A stretch of 64,000 nt of DNA, taken from assembly GCA_022570795.1 (NCBI GenBank), contig JAKUDP010000011.1, positions 682,001-746,000 of the forward strand, given 5' to 3'. This stretch comes from Sphaerulina vaccinii (lineage: Eukaryota; Ascomycota; Dothideomycetes; Mycosphaerellales; Mycosphaerellaceae). Shown here piece by piece: positions 8,577-19,928 of the stretch. The notes under the pieces are model-generated. The model worked only from the letters and a program-made list of their open reading frames with translations, ran no database searches and was not told the origin of the DNA. The position numbers and the translations under genes are program-made. Every line of letters begins with the position of its first letter. Within the stretch, counting starts at the first letter, position 1.

Positions 8577-11523
8577 ATGGCCGACTCTACTCCGACCGTC
8601 GACACCCACCGAGCACCAATGACGAGCGAGCAATTGGTGGAGTTTGTGACAAAGGAGCTCGACGATGAGCAGGAGCGCGAGGCGAAGGCGGCGGCATTGA
8701 GTGCCAGCGAGCTGCCAAAGGACCAGCAGACGGGGTCGACTCTCGATCTGAGCCACAAGAACATCAGCGCGCTGCCGGCCGAGGTGGTACTGTTGATCAA
8801 AGATCGCGTCGAGAGGTGCGCTGAAACACGCGAAGAGGACGAAGAATGCAGGCTGACGGGGACTTCAGATTGGCACTTTCGCACAACCGCAACATCCAGC
8901 TGCCAACAGAGATCGCGCAGTGCGACAGACTGCGCTATCTGAATCTACGATGGAACAAGTTGAAGACGTTTCCCGATGCGGTACGACGAGCGTGTCAAGA
9001 GGACAATAGGCTGGCGGTGAGACTGACATGACACAGGTGCTCGCACTACCCAAGCTGGAGATTCTGGATATCAGCAAGAATGCTATTGACAGTATTCCAG
9101 AGGATATCAAGAAGATGACTAACCTGAAGTTCCTGGCCGTTGCTCGTAACCAGATCAAGCGGCTGCCACTGGCTCTTGGCGAGATGAATCTGGTGAAGCT
9201 AAAGTTCGATGAGAATCCCATTGAGTTCCCTCCACCGGATGTTCTAAAGCCAAACACGGACCGCAACGTCGCCGAATCTGAAAAGGATAAGGAGATGTGC
9301 CAACAAGTCAAGCGATTCATGAAGGCCCAGTCGCTGCGGGAGCGACTGCTGACGGACTCCGAGGACTTCAGGTATCGCTCATCCTCCCAACCACCTTCAC
9401 GGAGAGCCTCGTTGACATTTAAAAGCAACGCTGAGACCCCTCGTCCACCGAGAAGAGTTGTTACAGGTGGGACAGGCGGTAGATTTCCTGTCCGACCCAG
9501 TGTGAGCGGCATCGAGAACGTCGAAGGCCTGGTCAAGTCAGACTCACCGCCGAATGCCCCACCACCTATACCCATGCGATCACATGCTCGAGGCGGATCA
9601 TCTACCAACAATCCCACTATCATTAAGCGACCTGGCGTTGCACCACTTCTTACCACCGGCCTGGATGTCAGCAGAAGCAGAAGCGAGTCTGTTGCTACGC
9701 CAGCGAATCTTCGGAACCGACGCCAAGGATATGTCCCTCAAAGACACCAAAACCTCAACTCCCTTGACGAGATGTCAAATCGAATGACTCGCTCGAGTCA
9801 GGCATCTACACTGACACCACCACACTCTCGCGCTCCCAGCGTCAGCTCGGCCTATCTCAATGTTAGTGGCGGTGAGAGCTCTTCTGGTGCGGTCAGCCCG
9901 ATCGATGGTCCTGTGAGCAGGGCTATACTCTCTCGGAAGCTGTCGAGCTTGCCTGAAAGCCGCAACTCCACGGTGCCAACCATGAACTCCATCAAGGCGG
10001 TGAAGCGAGTTCTTTTCATGCTGTTCTATCTGCATCGACCACTGGCAGATATTGCTAGACAACTCAGCACTGGCACACCACGCAAATCCACGCTCGACAT
10101 CCAACTCGCGACCGCCAACGTGAAGGTCGAGGAGCTCGATCGTCTCATATCGAAGGCCAACAACATCATGGAAGACAATATGGAGGTGGACGGCCGCATG
10201 TTGATGTCTATCGTGCGTACAGCCATTCTGGCGCTGCGATCATACGTCTTCGTCTGCAAGGAACTCAACCGCCAACGTCAGCCATGTGTGAAACGTGTCG
10301 ATGCGTTCCATGTACGACAAGTCATCACTTCCGTGTACAGCACGATGCTGGAAGCCCGCAATGTCTGCCACCTCCTCGGCTTCAGGACAATTGCTGGCAA
10401 TCAACGAGATACACTGCGGGCATCGAGTGCATACAGCAACGCATACAGCAGCCGCACAGTCACGCCTACTCAGCCAAAAGTGCCAGCCGGCCCTCGACGC
10501 CGTGGCGCGACCATTCTGCCCAGCTCGAATAGTGTGACGAACCTGCGAGGAATGGCACCTCCAGTGCCTCTACACACTCCTTCCACTCGGAGCAATACGA
10601 TGACATCGGTCGGCGGCTCAGTCACACCGCGCTGGAACCAATCGTGGTCCGACCTCTCTACCTTGGCGCACAGTCGCGGTCCATCGCGGAGCAACACTAT
10701 GCGCAGCGTCACCGAAAGTGACGCAGAAGACTATGCAGACCGGTTGTACCTCAAGCTCAAGACCTGTTGCGATGTTGCCCAATCGACTCTGCCTGCAGTC
10801 CGGACCGATCTCTACTCGCGCAAGTCTACTGAAGATCGCGCTGGAAACAATCGTACCGTCAATCTTTACAGGAGTGCGATCAACAAGTGCGACTTTGCAA
10901 TTGCTACCAACAACAAGCTTCTCTCGCGTTTGAAGGTCATGCATGTTGGCGATCCTGCTCGATACCAGCTCGAGTTCAAGCAGATGGCTGATCAGTTCAC
11001 CAAGGTAAGTCCTCAGAAGAAGAACAACAACAACGACCTCGTGTGGTACTGGACTAAGTTTTGCAAGGACTGGGCCGACTTCGCCGAGGAGATCATGACT
11101 CTTGCCCGAGAAGGCCTCGATATTGGCAACGTCAAGGCCTACCTCAAGCCTGTCCACCGTGCCTGCAGAGAAGTCAGAGATGCCTCACGAGCCGCATCAC
11201 CTCAATCAGCATCGGCGAGTTCGAGCCGGGCGCCACCATCTGCTGGGATCGCAGGCTTTCCACCACTACTCAACACTGCGCTGGCGCAGCAGATGTCAGT
11301 CAATCCCAGCCCACAAGTTCCTGTCACGCCACTTGGAGCAGCTTTGGGTCCTGCTGCGCAAGCTACAGTTCCTCCCACACCTACCACGGCAATCAGCACT
11401 CCTGGAGAGTATGGCTTTCCGCCCGTGCCCGCCATCCCAGCGAACGTTCCGAATCCAACGGCAAGAAGAGGTGTACTGCCTATGCCGAGCTATTACCCAT
11501 CCGGATCCTTTATCAATAAGTAA
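8577..11523 (+). CDS. SOG2: Leucine-rich-repeat RAM-pathway protein Sog2
   Basis: Component of the RAM (morphogenesis/NDR kinase) signalling network, linked to polarised growth and cell separation. Model: exon 1 8577-8815, exon 2 8869-8980, exon 3 9037-11523; introns of 53 and 56 nt with GTGCGC and GTACGA donors, phases consistent, product 945 residues. The ATG at 8577 lies in CCACCATGG and is preferred over an in-frame ATG at 8448 with no support. Residues about 55-190 hold leucine-rich repeats (LDLSHKNISALP, LNLRWNKLKTFP, LDISKNAIDSIP). A Ser/Pro/Arg-rich linker follows, then the Sog2 domain from about 410 (KAVKRVLFMLFYLH, RSYVFVCKELNR). A stretch starting with GTAAGT at 11004 could be a 63-nt in-frame intron or coding. 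Confidence 0.9.
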
Positions 11524-12190
11524 GTTAGTGCAACTCGTGACATGCTCGTGTGTGGCGGCAGGGAGGGTGTGGGTATGTAGTCGTCGACTAGTGAGCTGCG
11601 AGGCAGGATTGTAAGCAATGAAAGGCGCTGGCAGGGACAGGCCGAGAGTATTCAAAGTGAATGACTTGGACAGGATCAGCACGATTGCGAAGGAAGAGGC
11701 GAAGGAGAAGGGAGGAGAAGGGAGGCGACGACTTTACGATTGATGATGACAAGCACGATACCCCAAGCATGAAGGAAACTGTACTACTAGGTACCACGGC
11801 ATCGCATGGCATGCATAAAAAGGCGTTACAGAAAAAAAAGGCATCGGAAGTGAAGGTCAAGGCGCACATGCAAAAGCGAAGGACATGTATGCGCAACGAA
11901 AGAAGATGGGTGAAAAGACGCATGTGATGGCTTGCCGAACTGGGATTTTGCGTCTGTCTGTGCTTCATAGCCACAGAATGCGCAAGAGGAGTGCATCACT
12001 TGTATGAACACCTCCTTTACACAATTTCTTCCATCGCCTGATGACTTCCATGCATTGCTCAACAACAGATACCAGTGAAGGCACTGCCGTTGTTCCCATG
12101 TCGCCTCGCGCATGCAGAGAGCGATCAGACTGCTGCCATTTCCAAGATCTTGTCGTCGTCCTTGTAATCGTTGTTGACAAGGCGATACGC
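11524..12190. other. Intergenic between convergent genes
   Basis: 3' regions of SOG2 and RPP1. No gene seen; a purine-rich stretch (about 11690-11730) and an A-run near 11830 give Lys/Arg-rich spurious frames. Confidence 0.5.
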
Positions 12191-12684
12191 TTAGTCGAAA
12201 AGACCGAAGCCCATGTCGTCGTCGGACTCCTCCTTCTCTGTAATCATCACAACACATTAGCATCACCACCTTACACCTCTCGTCGTTATGGATAAACTCA
12301 CCCTCCTCCTTCTCCTTCTCAGGCGCGGCCTCGGCCTCACCGGCACCACCAGCAGCTGCGGCAGCACCACCGGAAGCGGCAGCTGGAGCAGCTCCGCCAC
12401 CTGATCCGACGTTGGTCAAGAGGTCCTTGACGTCCTTGCCCTCGAGGGCCTTGGCGAAAAGGGTTGTCCAGATTGGCTCGACATCGGGGACTTTGGCTGC
12501 GGAGATGAGGGATTGGAGTTTGTCGGCCTAATAGAGCGAAGCGATGTCATTAGCAAAGGCGTACTGAAAGGGGATGTGCATTTGAGGTGGCATCCTCCCT
12601 GCGGTCGGTACATACAGTGATCTCCAGACCCTCATCGGCGAGGATGAGGGCGGCGTAGGAAGCGGCGAGCTCGGAGGTAGACAT
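12191..12684 (-). CDS. RPP1: 60S acidic ribosomal protein P1
   Basis: Stalk protein of the large ribosomal subunit that recruits translational GTPases with P0 and P2. Model: exon 1 12616-12684 (ATG 12684), exon 2 12302-12527, exon 3 12191-12237; introns of 88 and 64 nt with GTATGT and GTGAGT donors. The product is 113 residues, the usual length. The N-terminal helical domain begins MSTSELAASYAALILADEG, typical of P1 rather than P2; an Ala/Gly-rich hinge follows, then an acidic tail ending EESDDDMGFGLFD, the conserved GTPase-binding C-terminus. Divergent from the UPF0662 gene with 388 bp between starts. Confidence 0.96.
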
Positions 12685-13072
12685 CTTTTTGATGATTTGT
12701 TGTGGTGATTGTTGGTGAGATGGATGGCCTACAGTGTCGAAGCAATGAGGGACTTATATCCTAGCGGTGGTGAGGAAAAAGAGAGAGTCAGAAGCGCGGT
12801 GTCGCAGATTTGGTGACCTTGAAAACTTACAGAGGGAAAGTGCGGCTTGGCACTCGTTCCTTCCTCAGTTCCTGCCTGAGGAAGGAACATTGCGGGGAAA
12901 AAGATGACGGCAGGCGCCTCGGGCTAGCGTGACCTCTCTCTTACTGTTCTGTCGCAGTGAAGGGTGTTCTGCGCGATTATGAAGCAGACGACGACGACTT
13001 CTTCGCCACTCTCACTCCGACCACTACCACACCTACACAGACATTTGAGAGTATAGGACAGGCACAGCAAAC
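12685..13072. promoter_or_regulatory. Divergent promoter RPP1 / UPF0662 gene
   Basis: 388-bp spacer. It contains an inverted repeat of CCTCAG-type arms (TTCCTTCCTCAG ... CTGAGGAAGGAA, about 12859-12888) that could form a hairpin or a palindromic binding site. Function inferred only from position. Confidence 0.45.
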
Positions 13073-14660
13073 ATGACCGACTCGCCCTTCCAGCGCATAC
13101 CGCTGGATCCGAAAGAACAGCCCATCCTCGATCGCGTGCTCATCATCCGCGACCACTTGTCGCTGATGAAGCGCGACCGAAGCACTTATGTCAAACCCGC
13201 CGATGTCCAGAAATACTACCACCAACTCATCGAACAAGTCGAACTCCTCAACCGCATCCGATCAGTCGAAGACAAGCGAGGCGAACTTAACCGGGTGGAC
13301 ACCGTCCTAGACGACTGTTTCCGCCTCATATCGCTCTTCTTCCTCACCATAGGTCGGAATCGCGAGGCTCCTGCCATCTACTCTTGCGTAAGTACCGTTG
13401 ACCGTCTATTGAACCACCTCAAGGAGGCTGGTTTCTACTTGCCAGCGGACTTAAAGAGCATCGATGAGCATTTGAGCAAATGGGAACAGACAATCGGGAG
13501 GGGTAGAGATGAACATGGACATTCGGAGCATATTTTGACGTTGTTGACTGCGAGGATTGAGATGTGTAAGAAGACGTTGGAGGAGATGAAGGTGCCGTTG
13601 AGTCAGTTGGAAGGCGATATGATGAAGACTTATGAGAAGTTGGTGAGCATTCTAAGGAGTTTGAGTGCTTGTAATGCGCGGTCCAAAGTGAGTATCCTTT
13701 CTACGATTATGATGATGACCAAAGTGATAGCTAATGAGTCCGCAGTTCCCGGTCAAGGACGTCAAGGACTACGAAGCGCAACTCCTACAGATTCAGGACC
13801 AACTCCACACCGAGCGCGATCCACATGAGGGCAAGACAGCCCAGGAAGTCTACGCCGAGCGCCTACGACTCATCCGAGAATGCCCGACATGTGTCAAAGA
13901 CCCCGAGACTACCGTCAAATCCCTTCTTGCTAGGTGCTTGCTATGGGTCGAGATCATCCAGGAGAAGGCAGGCAGCATCGACCCGAACTTCAAAGAGACA
14001 TTTGACAAACTCCTCAAGATCAAGAACGCGCTCGAACACATGATGCTTACTCAAGCCTGGTCGCTACGCGAAACTGATCTCTACGACTACCAGCGCCAAC
14101 TAGACCGAATCGACGAAAGCAGAGTGGACGGAAACTTCCTCGACGATAACGGAAATGCAGCAGACCTCCACGCGCAACGAACACTTCTCTACCTCCTACG
14201 GAAATCCTACGCTTTCATCTACCAGTACATCATCTCCTCGGAGCCTGTCTCCGAAGCTCTTCTGCCAATCTACAATCAGCTACAAACCCTCAAGCGCTGT
14301 CTTGTGGAAGTCAAGAAGAACGGTGGCGTCGACTCCCCACGCGAACTGTACCCATACAGCATGAAACTCAACAGCATCGATAACATGAAGAAAGACGGCA
14401 AATTCATGATTGGCAACGACATCCCCGAGGGACAGGGTTCTGTCTCCGCTCTGCTGGCAGAATGCTTTGACCTCGCATATGAACTCAGAAACGAGGCTGA
14501 TGAGCGTGCGGAGGAAACGCCTGCACCGGCAGTTGAGGAGGTCAATGGGGTAGGCAGCCGTACGACATCGAAGGACATCCCTGAAACTGGTGAGGCTATG
14601 AGTAATGATGCGGGTATGACTGGACTGAGCTTGCAGAGGACCATGACGAGAGGAGAATAG
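13073..14660 (+). CDS. UPF0662 / DUF2408 family protein
   Basis: Conserved fungal protein of unknown function (UPF0662; fission yeast SPAC30C2.08-type). Exon 1 13073-13687 (205 codons), intron 13688-13745 (58 nt, GTGAGT donor, GCTAATG branch, CGCAG acceptor), exon 2 13746-14660; product 509 residues. Almost wholly alpha-helical with two similar helical halves (about 20-200 and 215-420), matching the family's paired DUF2408 repeats: YKRL-type segments such as LDRVLIIRDHLSLMK and LLARCLLWVEIIQEK. The C-terminal 70 residues are low complexity and acidic. No signal or membrane segment; likely cytosolic. Confidence 0.85.
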
Positions 14661-15171
14661 GATTCTTCTCCGCCCCGGTCTTGCAAGTCTCTTGGGTTGC
14701 AATGCGCGCTGGATCAGATGTGTCCTTTGATGAAGGAGCTGGACTTGTGCAAGACTGAGTCTGCAGGGAGTTGTGCAAGTGGACGATCTGAGAAGAAGGT
14801 TCCAGTGGCTGGCGATGTCTGGGACGAGGAAGGTTGAAGGCAGTGTGGTTCTTTTCTGGGATGCGATGGTGTTCTTTGGCGTTTCAACTAAGAGGTTGCT
14901 TCTCGTGGGGCATGATTGGGACGTGAAGCATGAAGTATATGGCTGAATGCATAGGGTGGCTTCTTCTTCTTCTTCGCGTTCGCACGGCATGGCTCGAAAG
15001 CATACAGTATGGTTTGCGCAGTTTGCAGCTAGCTCATATATCAGGAATGGACTGTTCTTTTCTTCTCTTGGCCCGGACTTCAGCTGTAGAAATTACTTTT
15101 ATTGTAGCGTATCTGTCTTCTAAGTTTTGTCTAAGTCTATTACATCATCCATCATACAAAGAAAGAAGCAT
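14661..15171. other. Intergenic between convergent genes
   Basis: 3' flanks of the UPF0662 and glucanase genes; no gene seen. Confidence 0.5.
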
Positions 15172-16581
15172 CTAGCAGTAGCTGCCATTAACACCACTCG
15201 CCGAAGGAATACCAGCATTGGCAAGTCCAGTCCAGCTCCAGTAGTCCTGCAGCTTGCCCTCTCCATCAACAGTATCAACATCGTTCAACATTCTGAAGTT
15301 CCAGAAAGCAGATCCAGATGCGTACTTCTGGTATGCATATACCTGAGTATCATACAATGTCTTGCGGTATGCGAGAGTGTTGTTGTACAAGCTCTGCAGC
15401 GACCACTCTCCAATGAAGACAGGGAACTTGCCGTCGCCCTGTCCGACGTACTTGGCCTGCCCACAGATAGCTGGGGCAATGTACTGCGAGTAAGCACCGG
15501 ATGCGGCAAAGAAGTAAATGTGCGAATCGATGACCATGTTGGTGCCAGCTGGGTAGAAAGGTGACCAGTACTGCTCAGAGAAGAAAGCATCTTGAAGCAT
15601 GAGTGGAATGCGCTTGTCAACCTTTGCGATACGTGCAAGAACACCGTTCATGTAAGTGTTGATCCAGTTAGTGCCGTTGGTGGTGAGGCCAGCTGGTGTA
15701 GCGAAACCAGCGAAGTTGTCTGATGGCTCGTTGATAGGTGCGATGGTGAAAGCGTATTGACGTCCAGATGCCTTGATGAAGTTCAAGACAGAGTCAACAG
15801 CGCGGAAAGAGTAGTCGAGGTTGGTGGTGTTGAAGAACCAGGCGTCGTGGCCGAAAGCTTCACCGATTCCGAGGGTGTTGACGCCACCTGGGAGAGAGTG
15901 GAGGCCAATGATGATGTGCATGTTATATTTGTCGATGGCGTAGTTGACGATGTTGGAGAGCGCTGCTTGCTGAGAGCCAGTGTACAGCTTGCTGCCTGGG
16001 ACCTTGACCCATGCGGCGTAGGTGGTAGGGATACGAAGAGTGTTGATGCCAAGCTTTCCCATCTGGTCGATGTCTGCTTTGGTGATGAAGGAGTTGTAAC
16101 GAGCATCAAGCTTTGGTCCGCAGGTAGCGAAACCAACAGAGTCACACCAAGACCACTCATCTGGGTAGGAGCTGCCAATGTTCGCGGCCCACCAGTTGAC
16201 ATCGTAGTTTTGTTCTTGTTCGAGCCAAGCTCCGATGTTGACACCATTGGCCTTGTAGGTGGTCCAGTTCACGAAGCTTTTGCCCTGCTTGGCCCAGATG
16301 ATGTCGTGAATGATCTTCTTGATGGAGGCAACTTCATTGAAGCTGAACTGGTTGCAGCCAAAGATGCTGCCGTGGCTGTTGCCATTGGTCTGGAGGGTGA
16401 CGCCGAGCTTGGCTACTGCATCTGCCAGAGCGTTGGCGGACTTGACTTGAGAAGTCACGGTGGTGACAACATTGTTGATGCTGGCTTGAAGACCTGCGAA
16501 CAGGTCTCCGATGAGGCCTGGGACTGGAGCTGCTTGAGTGGAAGCTGCAAGGCCAAGAACGAGTGTGGATGGGAAACGCAT
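15172..16581 (-). CDS. Secreted GH5 exo-beta-1,3-glucanase-like glycoside hydrolase
   Basis: Cell-wall-active hydrolase of glycoside hydrolase family 5 (Exg/GH5_9-like), releasing glucose from beta-1,3-glucan in that family. 469 residues, intronless, start ATG 16581. Signal peptide at residues 1-17 (MRFPSTLVLGLAASTQA). The catalytic pair is visible: acid/base E285 in INEP and nucleophile E392 in GEWS; conserved supports include GVNIGAWL at 113-120, LRIPTTYAAW at 182-191, GLHSLPGG at 226-233 and WNFR at 427-430. N-glycosylation sequons NTT and NGT occur. An extra N-terminal 60 residues precede the usual start of the barrel. A TATA box at 16671-16682 fits its promoter. Confidence 0.9.
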   Translation of the reverse strand: MRFPSTLVLGLAASTQAAPVPGLIGDLFAGLQASINNVVTTVTSQVKSANALADAVAKLGVTLQTNGNSHGSIFGCNQFSFNEVASIKKIIHDIIWAKQGKSFVNWTTYKANGVNIGAWLEQEQNYDVNWWAANIGSSYPDEWSWCDSVGFATCGPKLDARYNSFITKADIDQMGKLGINTLRIPTTYAAWVKVPGSKLYTGSQQAALSNIVNYAIDKYNMHIIIGLHSLPGGVNTLGIGEAFGHDAWFFNTTNLDYSFRAVDSVLNFIKASGRQYAFTIAPINEPSDNFAGFATPAGLTTNGTNWINTYMNGVLARIAKVDKRIPLMLQDAFFSEQYWSPFYPAGTNMVIDSHIYFFAASGAYSQYIAPAICGQAKYVGQGDGKFPVFIGEWSLQSLYNNTLAYRKTLYDTQVYAYQKYASGSAFWNFRMLNDVDTVDGEGKLQDYWSWTGLANAGIPSASGVNGSYC

Positions 16582-17823
16582 TGTGATGCAGTTTCAGGGG
16601 GTTAACGAGTGAATGAGATGGTGATATGCTGTGAAAGGGCTGATGCTGGATCTTCTTGCTGGACTTACTGGCTTATATATCTATGCCTCTTCTCATGTTA
16701 GTGCAGTGCGGTATGGCCTCTGGTGGGCATCGTGTGCAAAACTCTGCTGACTATCATGTCGCCATTGATGCCACAGACGCATCTCGATCAGCCACTACGC
16801 AAGTTTCTGCGATGCCTTGTCGCCCCTTTCGAGATGAACTTCGCGTGTTGTTGTTGATGAGAAGGTGTTAGTGCCGCATGTTGAAGCCTTTTCCAGCCAT
16901 CGCCGGGCTTCGGATCGATGCCCTAGACGTGTAGTCTGTGCACTCAGCCTCGCCCAACTCAAATTCGACTCCTAATGCAAGCCACCACGTGAACTTTCTT
17001 GCACTTCGCTCTTTTTGCTTCCACATCTACGCTGTCGAGTACGAGACGGCCTCAAATCCCCCGGCGTGGTGCCGCGGACGAGAAGGAGAAGGATTTGCTG
17101 GCGTGTCCTTGATGGCAAAATCGCACTGTGCCAAGAATTCCCCTGGTCTTCGTCTGGAGCAGTACGTTCCTGTCATGATCGTAGACAGGACCCGGGAGCC
17201 TTTGGGCAAGGTGACAGGTCTACTTGATCGTCAATGGGAATAGGCTCGGGGGCTATGGGCTGGGAGCTGCAACGACTGAACTGGCTGTTCATCGCCACCC
17301 TGTTCTGTCAGCAGTCCTCATCATGCAAGCACCACGGCAGTTGGAAGATGTCCAGGCACTGTGGTGCATTTGGTAAGTATTGATCCACTTCTTCGGAGCA
17401 GACTATTGAAACTCTCGGTGTGAGTGGTCATTACACTCCGACACGCAGCAAGAACCTCCGATATGCAAGACCAGCCGATTCTATCTCTCCAGTAGGGGTG
17501 AAACATGCCGTCCTCCGTCCTCCTACGCTTCAATTGCCGGTCTTGCCACCATGATCTACGCACCTTGGCGCTCTCGCGCCGTTCCGTGCCGTATCGTATA
17601 CTCTATCTCGATCTTAAGCCAGAAGGACCAGCCAAGGAACTCTCTGTTATCTTCGTCCGAGACCATCAGCCCTGTCGGACTTCGCTAAAGGTTATCACTG
17701 CTCATTGCGCTTCTCTGAGAGCCCAGCTCAAAGTCCTGACCCGTCCTTGGTACGTTTCGATGCCGTGGTGCACGATATACGACAGAGAACGCAGCACATC
17801 TCAGCAACAGCACTCAGGTAAAT
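16582..17823. other. Intergenic, 1.2 kb
   Basis: Upstream region of the glucanase and downstream region of the gene at 17824. Several overlapping open frames of 60-150 codons lack recognisable motifs and are not called. Confidence 0.45.
16671..16682 (-). promoter_or_regulatory. TATA box of the glucanase gene
   Basis: AGATATATAAGC on the minus strand, 90 bp upstream of the start codon at 16581, the usual spacing for a fungal TATA element. Confidence 0.55.
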
Positions 17824-19342
17824 TCACTCCTCATCGAAGAAAGAGTCGAGTCGCTCCATTCTCTTCTCAAGAAGCCGCGCAGCAACGAGGGCCCCTCTGG
17901 CACCTTGGCTTTCAATTTTCTGTGAGCGAGTTGGAGTGGCCTGTGACACTCTACCTCTGATGATGAGAAGTGGTGAGCAATCATACCAGTCCATTCGGGT
18001 CTTCTCATGAGATCTCCAATCGAGCAGCCGCGCCTTATCCTTCTCTCTCTGCTGATGTGCACATTTGCGCGCATACATCGCGACCACCCAGTACCTTGTA
18101 CTGTCCATGAACTGGCGTCGCATAAAGTTCATACCCTTGCAGACGACTTCTGCTGACAGCAGACGGACTACCTCGTCCCACTCTGCAGTAATCCTGGCCT
18201 TGCGAAACCTTGCTTCACTTTCGCTATCGACGCTGCCTTCTCTCACGGGCTCCCGGAACCTGCTCAAGGCAGACTGCCGCAACTTGATCGCCTCTTGTTG
18301 CGCAATTTGCGCGGCTTCGATCAACTGTGCACAGAGCTGGTCATGAGCGTAGACAGGATCATCTCCGTCATAACCAGTCTCGTCCATGGCTTCGATCACG
18401 AGCCCCAGCAACTCTGCCTTGCACCTTCTATTGACCTTTTGGAAAGACTTCCACTTGGCTCTCAGGACTGCCTTGTCTGAGTCTGGGCCCATATTTTCAG
18501 TCAGAATAAAAAGCTCCTCGTCCTCGGCTCCAGAGTTTTCGAATAGATTCAACTCGGCAAGCTGCCATTGGAAATTAGCAGCCAAGTCACGGATCGCGTT
18601 GCCTTCGTAACCTGTGGGCATTGTATCGCCGGAGTCTGCATTGGAAATGGCGTGGTCGCGACCCGTCCAGTCGCTAAAACTCTCTCCTGTTCCTGGCACC
18701 AATCCATCCCCGATGCACGACAGCTCGTGAAACTTCTTGTCGAGAGTTGATAGAGTGTCGAGCTTCCACTGTTGCAATCCTGAGTCTGCACCATGGTTTC
18801 CGATGGCTTCATGGTTGATTTCGACGGCTTGCTTGGCTTCTTCGCTATGGCGCGAGGCATTTGAATCTGCTCTGAGTCGCACCCGTGGTGCACGCATCAC
18901 GGCGAACCAGTCGCTTACCATCTTGTATGGCAATGTCCTGGGCGTGTTGTTAGACGGTTTGTCGTAGATCTATTGGAGACAATAGCTGATGTTGACCACC
19001 CACTGACATGACTCGAGCTTGTGTGAATAGAAAAGTGAGGTGAATTAATCGATTGCGGCATTTCACATGTAACAATAGATAAAGTGAATTATACCTTACT
19101 TCTACATGCATCGTCGACATGGCTGACATGTACATAGCCGGACTGTGTAAGCTGAGAAGTACCGCGTTGAATGAGAAGTCAGCAAGTATCTCTGATGAAG
19201 CAGCCCTTTGTCACTGGAAGCAGTCCTAGGGCCTGTCGTCAAGGTGGAATCGAACTGAGCGACAGCGAGAAGATGGTAACTGTTCAGCCTGGTAGACGTG
19301 CGGCAGGATTTGGACTTACAAAGTAGCAGTCTCGGAAACCAT
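17824..19342 (-). CDS. Hypothetical protein, probably three exons
   Basis: The main exon is a long open frame (17824-18969) ending at TGA 17824. Upstream splicing is suggested by two well-formed introns in register: exon 1 19320-19342 (ATG 19342), intron 19152-19319 (GTAAGT donor, TTGCTGAC branch, TCTCAG acceptor), exon 2 19100-19151, intron 18970-19099 (GTAAGG donor, CAATAG acceptor). The product would be 406 residues; a shorter start at 18921 (MVSDWF) is the alternative. The protein is acidic in the middle, with a helical Gln/Ala-rich segment (LIEAAQIAQQEAIKLRQ) and a basic C-terminal part. Not recognised; no signal peptide. Intron 1 contains a copy of the dispersed repeat. Confidence 0.55.
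19152..19232 (-). repeat. Dispersed ~80-bp intron-like element, copy 3
   Basis: 3' part of a probable 168-nt intron. It carries AGAGATACTTGCTGAC (core 19181-19194) with a consensus branch site and ends at TCTCAG. At the 5' side it has the same GC[CG]CT-start as copies 1 and 2. Confidence 0.55.
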
Positions 19343-19928
19343 AATCGTTGTCAATCCTGCAACGTCTTTACTCGAAGCTGCATTGACTGCAACAAGAACG
19401 TGAGATGCCAAGGTCTGGTGCAGCTAGTCAATGCCACGCTCTTGCGGAATTAAGGCTGACTACGACAAGAGAGGCCATGTCTAGTCAACAATTAGGAAGC
19501 TGGTTGAAACTAGAGAGCGTCAGCTCAATTGCAAAGCAGATTCAAGCAAGTGCACTTCAAGCACTCAGTGGATCGAACGAGGACAAAAGTGGGGCTTTCA
19601 AGGTCCAAGCTTATTCGAAGTGAGGTGAATGCATCAAGTCGATCCTTATCAAGCGCTATATGCATGAAGACTCAGCTCACTTTCACGAGGTTCATCGACA
19701 TGCTGAGGTCTCATAGAAGTCAACGCTCCTATTGCCAATGCCAAGCATTACCTTCAGTGAGTCTACCACTCCTCGCAGCTTGCTACCCATACCAGTACCA
19801 TGGATCTCTACCATTAATCAAAGTACACGTAACTTGAATTCAAATAATTAACATCTTGTATATATACTTCCAGACTTCGTCTACAACTCTGTCTTCCATC
19901 ACCAGCACGTCAAGTATCAGCCAACAAA
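19343..19928. other. Intergenic, divergent promoter region
   Basis: 586 bp between two outward-reading genes; no gene seen. Contains the TATA box at 19859-19866. Confidence 0.45.
19859..19866 (+). promoter_or_regulatory. TATA box of the secreted-protein gene
   Basis: TATATATA 63 bp upstream of the ATG at 19929. Confidence 0.5.

Noticed and set aside
15757..16605. 282-codon open frame antisense to the glucanase
   Set aside because: Complete overlap with a well-supported GH5 gene; Val/Asp/Gly-rich composition is the usual antisense shadow of such genes.
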